Position numbers and translations under genes: made by a program. A stretch of 64,000 nucleotides of DNA from Boswellia sacra (taxonomy: Eukaryota > Streptophyta > Magnoliopsida > Sapindales > Burseraceae): positions 310,001 through 374,000 of the forward strand of contig SNVD02009732.1 in assembly GCA_013180625.2 (NCBI GenBank). Direction: 5' to 3'. Positions within the stretch are counted from its first letter, which is position 1, and each line of letters opens with the position of its first letter. The notes beneath the pieces were generated by a model, which saw only the letters and a list, made by a program, of their open reading frames with translations, made no database searches and was not told the origin of the DNA. Shown here in pieces: positions 61,802 through 64,000 of the stretch.

Positions 61802-62640
61802 AAAAATAAAATTATTTAATCTAAATTTAGTTTACAAATAAATTTAGTTTTTATATATCATATTATTTATTTACATTTATTTATTTATAAATAAATAAAA
61901 TATAAAATTTATATAATTTAATTATATTTATTTTACATATAAATTTTATTTTTATATATTATAATTTATATATATTTAAATTAAATTTATTTATAAATAA
62001 ATATATAAATTTATATGAATATATATTAATTTATATTATGTATATTATATTTATATAAATATATCTATCTTAAATATTTATATTATACTATTTTAGTATT
62101 TATATAATTTAATTTAAAGTTAATTTATATATATTATTTTTACATATTATATTTTTATTTATTAAATTTAATTTTATTTATAAAGAACATATTATTAATT
62201 TATATATGTTATATATAAATATATTTATATTAATTAATTTATATTATATTAAAAATAAAATTATTTAATTTAATTTAATTTAAATTTAGTTTTTATATAT
62301 CATATTATTTATTTATAAATAAATAAAATAGAAAATTTATATAATTTAATTTTATTCAATTTACATATAAATTTAATATTTTATCTATTATATTTTATAT
62401 ATTTTTAATTTAAATTTAATTATAAATAAATATATAAATTTATATGAATATTTATTAATTTGTATTATGTATATTATATTTATATAAATATATCTATCTT
62501 AAATATTTATATTGTATTATTTTATTATTTATATAATTTAATTTAAATTTAATTTATATATACATTATTTTTTACATATTATATTTTTATTTATTAAATT
62601 TAATTTTTAAATTGAAATTTATTTTTAAATAAATATATTT
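61802..62640. repeat. Extremely AT-rich tandem duplication, unit about 449 bp
   Basis: AAAAATAAAATTATTTAAT recurs at 61802 and 62251. Long shared stretches (TATATCATATTATTTATTTA, ATTATATTTATATAAATATA, CTATCTTAAATATTTATATT) follow in the same order. Nearly all bases are A or T. It could be a matrix-attachment-like or easily unwound region. Confidence 0.85.
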
Positions 62641-64000
62641 ATTTACATATTTATTAATTTATAACTTATATATAAATATATTTATATTTAAATAATATTT
62701 TTATTTATATAAATTTATGTAAGTTTATTTATTATATGTATATAAGTTTATAAAAATTTATATATAATTTAGTAGTCTTTTTTAAAATTGTTATAAACAT
62801 ACATATTAAATAAATAAATTTATATGAGGGTGGATTTAGGATTATTGAGAATTTTAAACTCAAGTGTTGAAAAGGTTTTATATTTGAAATTCATGGAAAG
62901 CTCAATTCAAGTGCTTAAAATATTAAATAAGTCAATCAAACATGATTTAGATATCAGATTCTCATTCTCATGTTCAGAAACTTCGTACCAAACTGCCCAT
63001 TATTTTACGCTGCCCTTGATGAAAAAGTGAAGCGATTGGTAGAGGTAGGCATTTATATCCGAACCGAACAGATTCGGTCGAATAAACCCAACTCAAATCG
63101 GGTTTGGTTGGTTCTTAGAGTGTCAAATCGGGTAAGAATATGGAGACCCGATAAGTATCAGATAGAAGTCTCGGGACCCCCGACTAATACCCAACCCGAC
63201 ATGGAATTTCTTAAAAAATACATTTTTTTAGTACATGCATCTTAATATTATTGGATGTAGTAGGTTATTACCATAGTATTGGCCACACTTGAATATAACT
63301 ATAAAAATGTATTTTCCTCTCATTTTCCCTCTCATTACCAGTAGGTACCCCCACCAATGTCGCAAGTCGCCACTGCCGGCTTGCGCCCACCCTTACTGTC
63401 GACTCACCCCTACTGCTACTCTAGATAAAGAGAATTTCCAGTCGTTCACTCGTCACTGTCGTCATTTATCACTGAAAATCTTACGTCGGCCCACCGCTGC
63501 TCAGGTGCTCCACCATCCACGGCCTCTTTGTGTTGTGGGTATTTGAAGCTTGAAGAAATTTTCCAATTTCCTGTTTCGACGGCCTCTTTGTGTTTCGATT
63601 AGGTGGTACTTTTTTCATTTTTTTAATTTTTAATTTTTTTTAAATTTGTTTGTTCCGTGTCTTGTCAAATGGATTGCTCAATTTGAAATTATAGATAATT
63701 TTGACGGCCATTCTTAATTTTATTTTTTCAATTTATTAAGAATGCTTGATGAGTAGTCTTTAATGCTTGCTTTGCTTTATGTTCTCCTTGAACATCACAA
63801 CCTAAACTATCATATTTGTCTAGTTGGACGGCAATTTTTATCACATTTATGTACTGCTTTTCTCGAAATTCATCTCTCTTTCCCTTTTCTATGATTTCAC
63901 TTTGTAAACCTTTTGTTACTTCAGACGGCCGTAATACAAGAATTATATAAGATGATGATAAAGCTGATGAATGTGGTGATTTACTCAATTTACGAGAAAA
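62641..64000. other. Intergenic to the window end, no gene seen
   Basis: Small hAT-MITE-like motifs (CCGAACCGAAC, near 63060) and a 16-bp direct repeat ACGGCCTCTTTGTGTT at about 63518 and 63578. No supportable coding region. Confidence 0.4.

Overview
This is plant nuclear DNA: AT-rich, with GT-AG introns, TATA boxes and many plant-specific gene families. A eudicot is likely and a woody rosid such as Citrus would fit, but the sequence does not settle the species. Host genes are sparse, and much of the rest is transposon-derived. LAYOUT: (1) 1-3400, minus strand: the 5' part of a SYP51/52-type Qc-SNARE gene, running off the left edge, with a predicted leader exon near 3.3 kb. (2) 7.5-11.6 kb, plus: a complete six-exon APS kinase (APK3 type). 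(3) 12.9-14.65 kb: a probable solo LTR with a 5-bp target duplication, carrying nine 41-bp tandem repeats. (4) 15.5 kb: a single-exon gene for an 82-residue protein of unknown function. (5) 16.8-18.6 kb: a broken copy of a CCCH/RING splicing-factor gene (C3H1/RNF113 type). (6) 22.8-26.7 kb, plus: a complete 12-exon plastid HugZ-like FMN-binding split-barrel gene. (7) 28.9-30.5 kb, minus: a DUF1639 gene. APK3, the HugZ-like gene and DUF1639 occur in the same order as Arabidopsis At3g03900, At3g03890 and At3g03880, so this is an old syntenic block. (8) 31.8-38.5 kb: gene-poor, with a long foldback resembling a miRNA precursor, an LTR relic, MITE-like elements and a tandem duplication. (9) 38,582-49,256: a complete Ty3/gypsy element of Tat type. 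It has 382-bp LTRs about 5% apart, an ATTTT target duplication and a PBS. Gag-pol includes a second RNase H domain and is broken by many stops. The 3' region carries a spliced gene on the opposite strand, with its own candidate TATA box and a predicted leader intron holding two minisatellites. (10) 51.4 kb: an AGP13/14-type arabinogalactan peptide gene. (11) 52.9-54.9 kb: a TATA plus telobox promoter followed by five related RNA hairpins with compensatory base changes, best read as an undescribed H/ACA-like snoRNA cluster. (12) 55-64 kb: no convincing gene; a PIF/Harbinger-like element, a hAT-like element, and very AT-rich tandem duplications. HOW THE GENES RELATE: the host genes are independent housekeeping genes (vacuolar/endosomal SNARE, sulfate activation, plastid tetrapyrrole-related protein, cell-surface peptide), not a pathway cluster. 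The most interesting material is the hairpin cluster near 53-55 kb, the reverse-strand gene in the Tat element, and the foldback at 32.0 kb.
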